A stretch of DNA of 64,000 bases, from NCBI RefSeq assembly GCF_000988205.1, contig NZ_LAYQ01000022.1, positions 1-64,000 on the forward strand, written 5' to 3'. Position numbers and translations under genes: made by a program. The notes under the pieces were generated by a model. That model did no database searches and was not told the origin of the DNA. It saw only the letters and a list, made by a program, of their open reading frames with translations. Below are positions 22,716-31,232 of this stretch, one piece after another; position 1 is the first letter of the stretch, and every line of letters starts with the position of its first letter. The DNA comes from Corynebacterium minutissimum (GTDB lineage Bacteria; Actinomycetota; Actinomycetes; Mycobacteriales; Mycobacteriaceae).

Positions 22716-23600
22716 GTGTATATTCGCCCGGAGCTGCGCGCGGGCGCGGCCTTCATATCGCTGTGGGATCCAACCAATCCGTTGATCCGCCGTGCCGGGC
22801 GCATTGTGCCAGCGCTCTGGCCCGCACCCTTAATCCAGGGCGTGCGCACGCGGCGGGTGAAGAACGCCGAAATCCACGCGACCATCTATAGCCCGGAGAA
22901 CCCGCGCGGCGCCGTGCTGTGGATCCACGGGGGCGGGCTTCTCATGGGGCATCCGCGCCAGGACGTCAAGCACCTCAAGGAGACCGCCGCGGAGGTTGGA
23001 GTCACCGTCGTCGCGCCACACTACCGCTTAGCCCCGGAAAACCCCTATCCGGCCGCGCTTGACGACGTCCACTCGGCCCACCACTGGCTCCTCAACCACG
23101 CCGAGGAGCTGGGCTTTAGCCCAGAGCACATCGTCATCGCCGGCCAAAGCGCCGGGGGAGGGCTCGCCGCCGCACTGTGCCAGCGCCTCCTAGATGAAGG
23201 CGGAATTCAGCCGGCGGGGCAGTGGCTCTTTTGCCCGATGCTCGATGACCGCGCTGCCTCCACCGACCGCAATCCCATCTGGGACGCGGACTCCAATGCG
23301 CAGGCTTGGCGCTACTACACCAACGGCAACCCAGACGCACCCTATGCCGTGCCCGGTCGCCGCGCGGAGTTAGCAGGTCTGCCACCGGCTTGGTTGTATG
23401 CGGGGAGCAGTGAGCTTTTCTACGACGAAATTGTGGACTACGCCGAGCGTCTGAAGTCTGCCGGCGTGCCCACGCAATGCGAGGTCGTAGACGGCGGCGT
23501 GCATGCCTTCGAGCTGTGGGCTCCCCATACCGCGGTGGCAAAGCGCCTGCTCATGAGTTCTCGCGCCTGGCTGCAGTCGACGCTGGACGCGCTACACTAA
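22716..23600 (+). CDS. alpha/beta hydrolase, hormone-sensitive-lipase type esterase
   Basis: A 294-residue esterase starting at GTG. H-G-G-G at 71-74 is the oxyanion hole of the HSL family, and G-Q-S-A-G-G at 143-148 holds the nucleophile Ser145. His263 in G-V-H-A-F is the catalytic base. No signal peptide is evident, so it is cytosolic. It sits 9 bp after the DUF4233 gene and is probably cotranscribed. Substrate unknown; small acyl esters are typical. Confidence 0.87.
   Translation: MYIRPELRAGAAFISLWDPTNPLIRRAGRIVPALWPAPLIQGVRTRRVKNAEIHATIYSPENPRGAVLWIHGGGLLMGHPRQDVKHLKETAAEVGVTVVAPHYRLAPENPYPAALDDVHSAHHWLLNHAEELGFSPEHIVIAGQSAGGGLAAALCQRLLDEGGIQPAGQWLFCPMLDDRAASTDRNPIWDADSNAQAWRYYTNGNPDAPYAVPGRRAELAGLPPAWLYAGSSELFYDEIVDYAERLKSAGVPTQCEVVDGGVHAFELWAPHTAVAKRLLMSSRAWLQSTLDALH
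23593..23598 (+). promoter_or_regulatory. leaderless -10 box of the 23606 gene
   Basis: TACACT ends 7 nt before the ATG and no ribosome site is present, as in other leaderless genes of this window. The box lies in the last codons of the upstream esterase. Confidence 0.4.
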
Positions 23601-23605
23601 CGGGC

Positions 23606-23917
23606 ATGCTCTTTCTCCTCTATGGTCTTTCCGCGCTGCTGTGCATCGCCGCACTCGTGGCCAAGCTGTATGTTGGGGGCTTTGCGCTCCCGCTTGCGCT
23701 GATGCTCCCGGCCTTTGTGTTCCTCGTCGTGGGCATGCTCAAGCAGCAGCGCGATGAGAAGCCGGTGGAGTTTGCGGATCTGGAGGAGTGGCAGCGCGAG
23801 GATCTGAAAGGCCTGCTGGAGAGCGGTCAATACGGCACGGCCGTGCGCCAAGTGCAGCTGTGGTTTCGTGGCACGAGCCATGAGCGCGCGGAGGAAATCG
23901 TGCAACGTCTTACGTAG
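23606..23917 (+). CDS. small two-helix membrane protein
   Basis: I start at ATG 23606, giving 103 residues. Segments 3-18 ([12 protein letters not shown]) and 23-45 are hydrophobic. Residues 46-103 are soluble, helical and charged ([14 protein letters not shown]), ending in [11 protein letters not shown]. The N-in/C-in topology leaves the helical part in the cytoplasm. No family recognised. It lies between the esterase and ndk. Confidence 0.7.
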   Translation: MLFLLYGLSALLCIAALVAKLYVGGFALPLALMLPAFVFLVVGMLKQQRDEKPVEFADLEEWQREDLKGLLESGQYGTAVRQVQLWFRGTSHERAEEIVQRLT

Positions 23918-23963
23918 CGCTTAATAATTGGCCCACTGGCAGGACGCGGGAGCACCCATTCTG

Positions 23964-23969
23964 TACTAT
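23964..23969 (+). promoter_or_regulatory. leaderless -10 box of ndk
   Basis: TACTAT ends 7 nt before ATG 23977. No Shine-Dalgarno sequence is present, so transcription probably starts at the start codon. Confidence 0.5.
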
Positions 23970-23976
23970 GTGCCCT

Positions 23977-24387
23977 ATGACTGAACGTACACTGATTCTC
24001 ATCAAGCCGGACGGCGTCAAGAACGGCCACGTGGGCGAGATTATCTCCCGCATCGAGCGCAAGGGCCTGAAGCTCGTCGCCATGGATCTGCGCGTCGCCG
24101 ACGAGGAGACCGCAAAGAAGCACTACGCCGAGCACGAGGACAAGCCTTTCTTCGGCGAGCTCGTTGACTTCATCACCTCCGCACCGCTGGTTGCTGGCAT
24201 CGTCGAGGGCGAGTCCGCCATCGCCGCATGGCGTCAGCTGGCCGGTGGCACCCACCCGGTGGAGAAGGCTACCCCGGGTACCATTCGCGGTGACTTCGCT
24301 CTGACCGTTGGCGAGAACGTCGTCCACGGTTCCGACTCCCCGGAGTCCGCTGAGCGCGAGATCTCCATCTGGTTCCCGAACCTCTAA
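23977..24387 (+). CDS. ndk: nucleoside diphosphate kinase
   Basis: Ndk transfers the gamma-phosphate among nucleotides through a phosphohistidine. The 136 residues contain L-I-K-P-D-G-V near 8-14, and the active His117 in N-V-V-H-G-S-D. I prefer ATG 23977 over GTG 23968 because of the -10 box 7 nt upstream and the family length. A terminator follows. The neighbouring arsR/acr3 block interrupts the usual ndk-rne order. Confidence 0.96.
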   Translation: MTERTLILIKPDGVKNGHVGEIISRIERKGLKLVAMDLRVADEETAKKHYAEHEDKPFFGELVDFITSAPLVAGIVEGESAIAAWRQLAGGTHPVEKATPGTIRGDFALTVGENVVHGSDSPESAEREISIWFPNL

Positions 24388-24415
24388 CTATGATTACCGC
24401 GCTGAGCGCGTAACG

Positions 24416-24440
24416 AAGCCCGAGCATAGCGCTCGGGCTT
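24416..24440 (+). terminator. terminator of ndk
   Basis: AAGCCCGAGC (24416-24425) pairs with GCTCGGGCTT (24431-24440), 5-nt loop, followed by TTGT. It probably also serves the convergent arsR. Confidence 0.8.
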
Positions 24441-24507
24441 TTGTCATTTCTGACCCTTAACCCGAACCCGTCCTGTGTGCTCGAGCGCAGATCCGATCAG
24501 GTACCGG

Positions 24508-24858
24508 TTAGTCGAACGACAGCAGCGTGCGCAAGGCCGCAAAAGCGTCTTTGTGCACCTGATGGGTGACGGTGCGGCCGCATTGCTGTCTGGATAGCAA
24601 GCCGGCTTCCCGCAGGCGCGCTAGGTGGTGCGAGACCGTGGGCTGACTCAGCGCAGTGAGCTCGGTGAGTTCCGTGACGCTCATGGGCCCACAGCCTTCA
24701 TCACACAGGATGGACAAAAGACGCAGGCGGGCAGGGTCTGCCAGCACTTTGAATTGCTGCGAAAAATGCCTCGCCTCGGCGTCGCTGAGCGGGCCTGTGC
24801 TTAAGGAGCAACACTCAGTGCTGGGCGCGCTGGTTTCGGGCGTGGAAGAGGAAGCCAT
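24508..24858 (-). CDS. arsR: ArsR-family arsenic-responsive repressor (CgArsR type)
   Basis: The 116-residue protein has the ArsR winged helix with recognition region L-S-Q-P-T-V-S-H-H-L-A-R-L-R. Arsenite sensing in the C. glutamicum type uses Cys15, Cys16 and Cys55; here Cys16 and Cys17 (E-C-C-S) and Cys56 (C-D-E-G-C-G) occupy the same spacing. The start at ATG 24858 lies six bases after TATACT, so it is probably leaderless. It is divergent from acr3, with an operator-like palindrome between them. Confidence 0.9.
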   Translation of the reverse strand: MASSSTPETSAPSTECCSLSTGPLSDAEARHFSQQFKVLADPARLRLLSILCDEGCGPMSVTELTELTALSQPTVSHHLARLREAGLLSRQQCGRTVTHQVHKDAFAALRTLLSFD

Positions 24859-24895
24859 GCGATCAGTATAGGGGTTATCCTTGCACCCTACGTTA

Positions 24896-24913
24896 TATTG
24901 ACGCGTATCAATA
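24896..24913. promoter_or_regulatory. putative ArsR operator
   Basis: TATTGA-CGCGTA-TCAATA is a perfect 6-bp inverted repeat with a 6-bp spacer, 39 bp from the arsR start and 57 bp from the acr3 start. TCAA-based repeats are typical ArsR targets. The AT-rich stretch after it probably holds the acr3 promoter. Confidence 0.55.
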
Positions 24914-24969
24914 CGTGCTGTATATTGCATGTTTGTATTGTCCATTGTTTAACGTCGAAGGAGGGGGAC

Positions 24970-26034
24970 ATGGCTGTGTCGCAGCGCCCGAAGTTGTCTT
25001 TTCTTGACCGATTTTTACCCATGTGGATCATTCTGGCGATGGCTGCCGGACTGCTCATTGGCCACTTCATTCCCGGGATTGGCCAAGCCTTGGGCGCCGT
25101 TGAAATCGGCGGGATTTCCATCCCGATCGCCATTGGTCTCCTCGTCATGATGTACCCACCCTTGGCCAAGGTTCGCTACGAGAAGACCAAGGAAATTGCC
25201 ACGGATGGCCGCCTCATGGTGGTATCGCTCGTCCTCAACTGGCTGGTGGGGCCGGCGTTTATGTTTACCCTGGCGTGGCTGTTCTTGGCGGACCAGCCGG
25301 AGCTGCGCACCGGCCTCATCATCGTGGGCCTTGCTCGCTGTATCGCCATGGTGCTTGTGTGGTCGGACCTCTCATGCGCTGACCGCGAGGCAACGGCTGT
25401 GCTTGTCGCCCTGAACTCCATCTTCCAGGTCGCTATGTTTGGTGTTCTGGGTTGGTTCTACCTGCGCGTCCTCCCCGGATGGCTGGGCCTGGACACGACG
25501 AGCGCTGACTTTTCCTTCTGGGCCATCGTCAAGGCCGTACTCGTCTTCTTGGGCATACCGTTCCTGTTGGGTGCGCTGTCTCGCGTGTGGGGCGAAAAGG
25601 TAAAAGGACGGGAATGGTTTGAGAACCGCTTCCTCCCAGCCGTATCGCCCCTGGCCATGATTGGTCTGCTGTACACAATTGTGTTGCTCTTTTCCCTGCA
25701 GGGCGAGCACATTGTGGAGCAGCCAGCAACGGTAGTGCGCGTGGCCGTGCCGCTGGTTATCTACTTCGTGGGCATGTTTGTGCTGTCGCTGGGCGTAGCA
25801 AAGGCCGTTGGCATGAATTACGCGCAGTCTGCCAGCGTGGCGTTCACTGCAGCAGGAAACAACTTTGAGCTTGCTATTGCAGTATCCATCGGCACCTTCG
25901 GAGCGATGTCTGCTCAAGCCCTTGCCGGAACGATTGGTCCTCTTGTTGAGATTCCAGTCCTCGTTGGTCTGGTCTATTTCATACTTTGGATTGGCCCGAA
26001 ACTCTTCCCGGGAGATGCCACTCTTCCGCGCTAG
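24970..26034 (+). CDS. acr3: arsenite efflux transporter, ACR3 family
   Basis: Exports arsenite driven by membrane potential. I start at ATG 24970 behind GAAGGAGG, giving 354 residues and ten hydrophobic segments. L-A-R-C-I-A-M-V (121-128) contains Cys124, equivalent to the essential Cys of Acr3, and A-G-N-N-F-E-L-A-I-A near 290-300 is the second signature, with the conserved Glu. The gene overlaps the convergent 26031 gene by 4 bp. Only arsR and acr3 are present; there is no arsenate reductase here. Confidence 0.93.
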   Translation: MAVSQRPKLSFLDRFLPMWIILAMAAGLLIGHFIPGIGQALGAVEIGGISIPIAIGLLVMMYPPLAKVRYEKTKEIATDGRLMVVSLVLNWLVGPAFMFTLAWLFLADQPELRTGLIIVGLARCIAMVLVWSDLSCADREATAVLVALNSIFQVAMFGVLGWFYLRVLPGWLGLDTTSADFSFWAIVKAVLVFLGIPFLLGALSRVWGEKVKGREWFENRFLPAVSPLAMIGLLYTIVLLFSLQGEHIVEQPATVVRVAVPLVIYFVGMFVLSLGVAKAVGMNYAQSASVAFTAAGNNFELAIAVSIGTFGAMSAQALAGTIGPLVEIPVLVGLVYFILWIGPKLFPGDATLPR

Positions 26035-26834
26035 CGCGTGCGTGCAGCGTCCATGCTGCGCACGCCAGCTTCGGTCAGAGTGATGTTAAAGGTCCGCTCA
26101 CCACTCCACTTGATGAGACCAGGCAGTTTCACCACGCCGGCCGCTTCGAGTTCACGGAGTTCTTCTTCGAGCCCCTCCTCGTAGCCGATCAGCCGCCCCA
26201 GCTCAGAGATGGAGGTGGTATTGCCAGTGACTGCACCGGCGGCGACCAGCCCGCTGAGGACTTCCGGGTGAGTTTCTACCGTGGTGATGCTTGCTTGAGT
26301 GACGCCTTCGAGGCTTCCTTGTTCGGTGATGGCCTTGATACGTCGCTTGCCCACTCGGTAGGAGGTCGTGCCGAAAGCGCGGCCGCCGAAGATGAACGCG
26401 GGGATGGAGAAGGCAGTAAGCCCAGCGGCGATAAGGATGGGGTTGGGTGAGATATCGCCGATAATCCCGGTGGACGTAATTCCCTCAGTGATGAGAGGGG
26501 AGAAGATAGCAAGCACCGGTAGAAAGTAGGCGAGAAGGGGGTAATCGCCCGCCCGGTACTCTTCTTGCGCGGCTTGGACGAACTTTGGCTTGCTGCGAAT
26601 GATGCGGAAGACTCCGTAGAGCATCACCATGATGAGTACCGCGTAGACCGGGACCGCGTAGGGGTAAGGGAGGTCAACGGCGCGAAGGCCGGAGGCGATG
26701 CCCGCGGGCACGGCCACGGTCACAATATCCCGCAGTGCAATCTCGTTACGAGCGCGCGCCTGCGCCACTGTGCGTGGCGCGTGGACAGGTATTTTCCGCT
26801 CTGCCGGTGTGTTTGTGGGCGCGCTGTCGGACAT
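26031..26834 (-). CDS. membrane protein with C-terminal winged-helix-like domain
   Basis: The 267 residues split in two. Residues 40-150 hold about four hydrophobic segments (I-A-S-G-L near 47, Y-A-V-P-V-Y-A-V-L-I-M-V-M-L-Y-G-V-F near 58-75, L-L-A-Y-F-L-P-V-L-A-I-F near 97-110, I-L-I-A-A-G-L near 131). Residues 170-267 look like a winged helix with S-G-L-V-A-A-G-A-V-T-G-N-T-T-S-I-S-E-L and a wing ending in L-T-E-A-G. Membrane-plus-DNA-binding architecture is uncommon. TAGTAT lies 7 nt before the ATG. No family recognised. Confidence 0.65.
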   Translation of the reverse strand: MSDSAPTNTPAERKIPVHAPRTVAQARARNEIALRDIVTVAVPAGIASGLRAVDLPYPYAVPVYAVLIMVMLYGVFRIIRSKPKFVQAAQEEYRAGDYPLLAYFLPVLAIFSPLITEGITSTGIIGDISPNPILIAAGLTAFSIPAFIFGGRAFGTTSYRVGKRRIKAITEQGSLEGVTQASITTVETHPEVLSGLVAAGAVTGNTTSISELGRLIGYEEGLEEELRELEAAGVVKLPGLIKWSGERTFNITLTEAGVRSMDAARTR

Positions 26835-26991
26835 AGCGGCGATACTAACATGTGAGCCTCGGTCGAGCTCTGTGCCAGAATGGAAGGCACTGACAACTAA
26901 ATAAAGATGAAGAGAATTTTTTCAAAGTCTCACCGCCGTGTGGCGGCAACCTGCGCCCGGGGTGAGCACAACGTCAGGAGATTAGCCACTG

Positions 26992-29900
26992 ATGGCATCC
27001 AAGAAGAAAACAGAAACAGAAGAAGCACGCACTGAATCGACGTTGGCCGCGGCTGTAGCGGGGATTGACCGCGAGGCGCTCGCGCCTAAGACTCGCCTTT
27101 ATGCCTTGGCTAAGCAGGTGGGCGTGGCCTCCAAGGAATTGGTGGCCCAGTTCGCGGAGATGGGCATCAAGAAGTCCGCACAATCCACACTTACGCCGGA
27201 GGAGGTGGGTCAGCTTATCGATGCCCTCGTGCCAGCCACTGAGGACACCAATCAGGCCGCCGCCGAGGACGCCGAGCAGGCTGCAGTCACGGCCGATGCT
27301 GCGCAGACCCCCGAAGAACCTGTCGAAGAAACTACTGAAGCCCCGGCTGAGGAAAAGCCGGAGAAGACGGTGAAGAAGAAGCGCACCAAGCGCGCGGCGA
27401 AGCGCGTGAGCAAGGCAGGCAAGAAGGCTGAGCCGAAGGAGCAGGCAGAGGAACCCGCACCGGAAGAGTCTGCTGCGCAACAGGATGGCGCGGGGGAGCC
27501 GCAGGAAGCTGCACAGGCACAGGACTCGACACAGGATACTGAACAGGCCGGGCAGCCGGAGCAGCTGAGCGAGGAAGAAGAAAAGCTGCGCGAGCGCGTG
27601 CGCAAGAACGTTGATAACGAGATTTCGCAGATCGTCGACAAGGTCGATGCCGAAATGCTGCACGAGGCGCTCGCCGAGGCCGGTGATAGCGACGAGGACG
27701 ACGAGCTCACTCCGCTGATCACCCCGATGGCTGAGGAAGACCCGGACGTGTACGACTTCGCGCCGGTCTTCATGGCGCCGAAGATCACTCCGCTGGCCAA
27801 GCGTCAGAAGTCAGAAAAACGCGAGGAAGAAATCGAGGAAGATTCGGCACCGGCAAGCCAGCCGCGCGGTCGCCGTCGCGGCAGCCGCGGTACCTCTCGT
27901 GGCCGCGGAGCAGAAGGCCGCGGGGTAGTCCGCGAGGAAGTCGAGCACATCGACGAGCCGAAGGCGATTAAGGGCTCAACCCGCATCGAGGCGCAGCGTC
28001 GCCGCCGTGCGGAGCTGCGGGAGAAGGGCCGCGAGCGCCAGCACATCGTCTCCCAAGCGGAGTTTTTGGCGCGCCGCGAATCTGTAGAGCGCACCATGGT
28101 GGTGCGCGATAAGCAGCGTACCGACGGCGCTGGCATCATCACCCAGGTTGGTGTGCTGGAGGATGATCTCCTGGTCGAGCACTTTGTCACGACCGAGACG
28201 CACCCTTCCCAGATTGGCAATATCTACTTGGGCCGCGTGCAAAATGTCTTGCCTTCGATGGAGGCCGCCTTCGTCGATATCGGACAGGGCCGAAACGGCG
28301 TGCTGTACGCGGGAGACATCGACTGGCGCGCCCTGGGCATTGGTGGGCGCAGCCGCAAGGTGGAAAACGCGCTGAAGTCCGGTGACCAAGTCCTGGTCCA
28401 GGTGGCCAAGGATCCCATCGGGCACAAGGGCGCACGTTTGACCACTCAGATTTCCCTGGCCGGTCGTTTCCTGGTGTATGTGCCGGGCGGGCGCAGCGCG
28501 GGCATTTCCCGCAAGCTGCCGGCGCCGGAGCGCAAGCGCCTCAAGGGGATTCTGGAGCGCGTCATCCCGGGGGATGGCGGCGCCATCATCCGCACCGCAG
28601 CGGAAAACGTGTCGGAGGAGGACATCGCGTCCGACGTCAACCGCCTCCACTCATTGTGGGAGGACATTAGCGCCCGCGCCGCGCACGAAAAGGCAACGAA
28701 GGGCGCCAAGCCGGTCACCCTGTACGAAGAGCCGGACCTGCTCATCAAGGTGGTGCGTGACCTTTTCAACGAGGACTTCAGCACCTTGGTGGTGGACGGC
28801 AAGCGTTCCTACAACACGGTCAGCGCCTACGTTGATTCCATGGCGCATGACTTGGCCGACCGCGTGGTGCGATACGACGCCCGCGAGCACGATGGCGAGG
28901 ATGCCTTCAGCGCCTACCGCATTGATGAGCAGCTGCAGAAGGCCCTGGGCCGCAAGGTGTGGCTGCCGTCTGGCGGCACCCTCGTCATCGACCGCACTGA
29001 GGCCATGACGGTCATTGACGTCAACACGGGCAAGTTCACCGGCTCCGGCGGCAACCTGGAAGAGACGGTGACGCGAAATAACCTCGAGGCGGCCGAGGAG
29101 ATCGTGCGCCAGATGCGCCTGCGCGATATCGGCGGCATGATCGTCGTGGACTTCATCGATATGGTCTTGCCGGAAAACCAGGATCTGGTGCTGCGCCGCC
29201 TCAAGGAAGCGTTGGGGCGCGACCGGACTCGTCACCAGGTTTCTGAGGTCACCTCACTGGGCTTGGTGCAGATGACGCGCAAGCGCGTGGGCACCGGCCT
29301 CATCGAGACTTTCTCCACCGAGTGCGAGGCCTGCCATGGCCGAGGAATCATCATTCACGAGTACCCGGTTGATGAGGAGACGGAAGAGGATAACTCGAAG
29401 CCGCAGCGCCGCGGCCGTAAGGAACGCCGTGCACCGCAGCGCGATCCGAAGAAGCACCCGGCCGCCGTCCGTATGCATCGCGAGGACGACGATGCCGCTT
29501 CCGAGCATGAGGCTGCCCGTGCTGACAATGAAGAAGCAGCGCGCGACGAAGAATCTTCGCTGGAGGAACTCGTGGCCAGCGTGGTCGTCGTGGACGACGA
29601 TGACGCGGAGACGCCGGATAGCGCGTCCATTGGCTACGCGGTAGCGGAAAGCCTGGAAGCGAAGCGATCGAAGCCGAAATCCAAGCAGAAGCGCTCGCGC
29701 AAGCCGCGCCGGGCAACGCGTACCTTCCGGGAGCCACAGCGCGAGGAGACGAGTGAGGGCTTGCGCGCGCAGCAAGGCAAGCAGGATAGGAACGCTAAGA
29801 ACGCTGAAGCGGAGAAGAAGTCCTCCGCACAGCGCTCGGAGCCAACCTACGAGGAAGCCGTCGAGGCTTTCGAGAACTCGCCGCGCCGCAAGCGCCGCAC

Positions 29901-30243
29901 ACGCGGAAATTCCCGTTCGGATATTCGCCCGAAGCGCGAAGACTTTGCACAGGACGAGACCCCAGCCAAGGACGCTCCGCTGGCCACCTCTAAAAAGGAG
30001 GCCAAGGCAGAGCGCAAGGCCGCGGAGTCGGGCGAGAACATGAACGTGCGCGCGACCCGCAGCCGCGGTCGCCGCCGAGTGGTGCGCAAGATGGCGCAGA
30101 GCCAATCCGCGCCGGCACCGAAGGAACGCGGTAGGGGCGCGGAGCACAGCACTGAGGCGAAGGAGCGCGAGGAGACTACGGCGTCGACAAGGCGCAGGGG
30201 CGGGCGCGGGAGGCGTCGAGTAGCACGGCGCAGGTCGCGCTAG
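26992..30243 (+). CDS. rne: ribonuclease E/G family endoribonuclease
   Basis: RNase E/G processes rRNA and mRNA. Of 1083 residues, 33-85 resemble an IF2-N/SAP-type helical domain (T-R-L-Y-A-L-A-K-Q-V-G-V). Residues 90-250 are acidic and low in complexity. The catalytic core runs from about 360 to 810: S1 domain with Y-L-G-R-V-Q-N-V near 408, DNase I-like Asp676 in V-I-D-V-N-T-G and Asp720 in I-V-V-D-F-I-D, and the zinc link Cys778-x2-Cys781 in C-E-A-C-H-G-R-G. The C-terminal 270 residues are disordered, Arg/Lys-rich and likely bind RNA or degradosome partners. AGGAG lies 11-15 nt before the ATG. Confidence 0.95.
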   Translation: MASKKKTETEEARTESTLAAAVAGIDREALAPKTRLYALAKQVGVASKELVAQFAEMGIKKSAQSTLTPEEVGQLIDALVPATEDTNQAAAEDAEQAAVTADAAQTPEEPVEETTEAPAEEKPEKTVKKKRTKRAAKRVSKAGKKAEPKEQAEEPAPEESAAQQDGAGEPQEAAQAQDSTQDTEQAGQPEQLSEEEEKLRERVRKNVDNEISQIVDKVDAEMLHEALAEAGDSDEDDELTPLITPMAEEDPDVYDFAPVFMAPKITPLAKRQKSEKREEEIEEDSAPASQPRGRRRGSRGTSRGRGAEGRGVVREEVEHIDEPKAIKGSTRIEAQRRRRAELREKGRERQHIVSQAEFLARRESVERTMVVRDKQRTDGAGIITQVGVLEDDLLVEHFVTTETHPSQIGNIYLGRVQNVLPSMEAAFVDIGQGRNGVLYAGDIDWRALGIGGRSRKVENALKSGDQVLVQVAKDPIGHKGARLTTQISLAGRFLVYVPGGRSAGISRKLPAPERKRLKGILERVIPGDGGAIIRTAAENVSEEDIASDVNRLHSLWEDISARAAHEKATKGAKPVTLYEEPDLLIKVVRDLFNEDFSTLVVDGKRSYNTVSAYVDSMAHDLADRVVRYDAREHDGEDAFSAYRIDEQLQKALGRKVWLPSGGTLVIDRTEAMTVIDVNTGKFTGSGGNLEETVTRNNLEAAEEIVRQMRLRDIGGMIVVDFIDMVLPENQDLVLRRLKEALGRDRTRHQVSEVTSLGLVQMTRKRVGTGLIETFSTECEACHGRGIIIHEYPVDEETEEDNSKPQRRGRKERRAPQRDPKKHPAAVRMHREDDDAASEHEAARADNEEAARDEESSLEELVASVVVVDDDDAETPDSASIGYAVAESLEAKRSKPKSKQKRSRKPRRATRTFREPQREETSEGLRAQQGKQDRNAKNAEAEKKSSAQRSEPTYEEAVEAFENSPRRKRRTRGNSRSDIRPKREDFAQDETPAKDAPLATSKKEAKAERKAAESGENMNVRATRSRGRRRVVRKMAQSQSAPAPKERGRGAEHSTEAKEREETTASTRRRGGRGRRRVARRRSR

Positions 30244-30262
30244 AAAAGGCGTTTTGCCTTTT
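30244..30262 (+). terminator. terminator of rne
   Basis: AAAAGGC (30244-30250) pairs with GCCTTTT (30256-30262) around a 5-nt loop, one base after the rne stop codon. The stem is short, so termination may be partial. Confidence 0.6.
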
Positions 30263-30444
30263 CGCCCCCTCACGGGGTAGTCTTTGACAGTCGCTGTTTA
30301 GACCATGAATGCGCTCGATGGGACGCGCTGCGGTTTCCGCACGTCTCTCGCGGATGTGGTTCTAAACGCCAATGTCCAATGTCCATTCGTTAGCGGTACC
30401 ACCCAGCTGCTAGCGAGCCGAGTTTAGATAAGGGGTAGCCCTCT
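30263..30444 (+). promoter_or_regulatory. structured leader and promoter region of rplU-rpmA
   Basis: TTGACA at 30284-30289 is a clear -35 with no good -10 at the right distance. GTTTAGACCA (30296-30305) can pair with TGGTTCTAAAC (30357-30367), and inside it TGCGG/CCGCA (30329-30341) extends with GGACG/CGTCT into a strong hairpin. AATGTCC is repeated in tandem at 30370-30383. A long structured leader before L21 could allow autoregulation, but if the -35 is real the outer arm would lie in the promoter. Confidence 0.4.
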
Positions 30445-30750
30445 ATGTACGCGATCGTCAAGACCGGCGGAAAGCAGTACAAGGTTGCTGAAGGTGACCT
30501 CGTCAAGGTCGAGAAGATCGAGGGTGAGCCGGGTTCCTCCGTTGCTCTCACCCCGGTTCTGCTCGTCGATGGCGCAACCGTCAAGTCGAAGGCCGCAGAC
30601 CTCGAGAAGGTCTCCGTCTCCGCTGAAATTGTCGAGCAGGGCAAGGGCCCGAAGATCGACATCCTCAAGTACAAGAACAAGACTGGTTACAAGCGTCGCC
30701 TCGGTCACCGTCAGCCGGTGACCACGCTGAAGATTACCGGTATCAAGTAA
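30445..30750 (+). CDS. rplU: 50S ribosomal protein L21
   Basis: The 101 residues match L21: [14 protein letters not shown] (1-14), [15 protein letters not shown] near 76-90. It binds 23S rRNA and leads the L21-L27 operon; rpmA follows after 43 bp. The start is preceded by AAGGGG. Confidence 0.97.
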   Translation: MYAIVKTGGKQYKVAEGDLVKVEKIEGEPGSSVALTPVLLVDGATVKSKAADLEKVSVSAEIVEQGKGPKIDILKYKNKTGYKRRLGHRQPVTTLKITGIK

Positions 30751-30793
30751 GCCTTAACCGGCACTAATTCATCCCTGAAGGAGGGGAAACCAC

Positions 30794-31072
30794 ATGGCAC
30801 ACAAGAAGGGTGCTTCCAGCTCCAGCAACGGTCGCGATTCCGAGTCCAAGCGTCTCGGCGTCAAGCGCTTCGGTGGTCAGCAGGTTAAGGCCGGCGAGAT
30901 CATCGTGCGTCAGCGCGGCACCAAGTTCCACCCGGGTGAGAACGTTGGTCGCGGCGGCGACGATACCCTGTTCGCTCTCGCTGCAGGCTCTGTTGAGTTC
31001 GGCGTCAAGCGTGGCCGTCGTCTGGTCAACATTGTTCCGGCTGAAGAGGCTGCTGCAGAAGCAACTGCCTAA
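30794..31072 (+). CDS. rpmA: 50S ribosomal protein L27
   Basis: The 92 residues begin [10 protein letters not shown] and contain [17 protein letters not shown], the L27 signature. L27 reaches the peptidyl transferase centre by its N-terminus. GAAGGAGGGG precedes the start. A terminator follows. Confidence 0.97.
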   Translation: MAHKKGASSSSNGRDSESKRLGVKRFGGQQVKAGEIIVRQRGTKFHPGENVGRGGDDTLFALAAGSVEFGVKRGRRLVNIVPAEEAAAEATA

Positions 31073-31086
31073 GAGCCTCATGGCTT

Positions 31087-31111
31087 AATCCCGAGCTTTT
31101 CGCTCGGGATT
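31087..31111 (+). terminator. terminator of rplU-rpmA
   Basis: AATCCCGAGC (31087-31096) pairs with GCTCGGGATT (31102-31111) around TTTTC, followed by TTGTCG. Confidence 0.82.
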
Positions 31112-31219
31112 TTGTCGTTTTACGCGGACGCCTTGGCGGGGGAGCGTGGAGAAGACTAAAGGGGCCGTGGGCTTCAGATCCCCGGTAGTGCCCAACTAGG
31201 ACGGTATGCCAGGAACCGT

Positions 31220-31225
31220 TAGACT
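31220..31225 (+). promoter_or_regulatory. leaderless -10 box of obg
   Basis: TAGACT ends 7 nt before ATG 31233. No ribosome binding site lies upstream of that ATG. Confidence 0.5.
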
Positions 31226-31232
31226 AGCGGGC

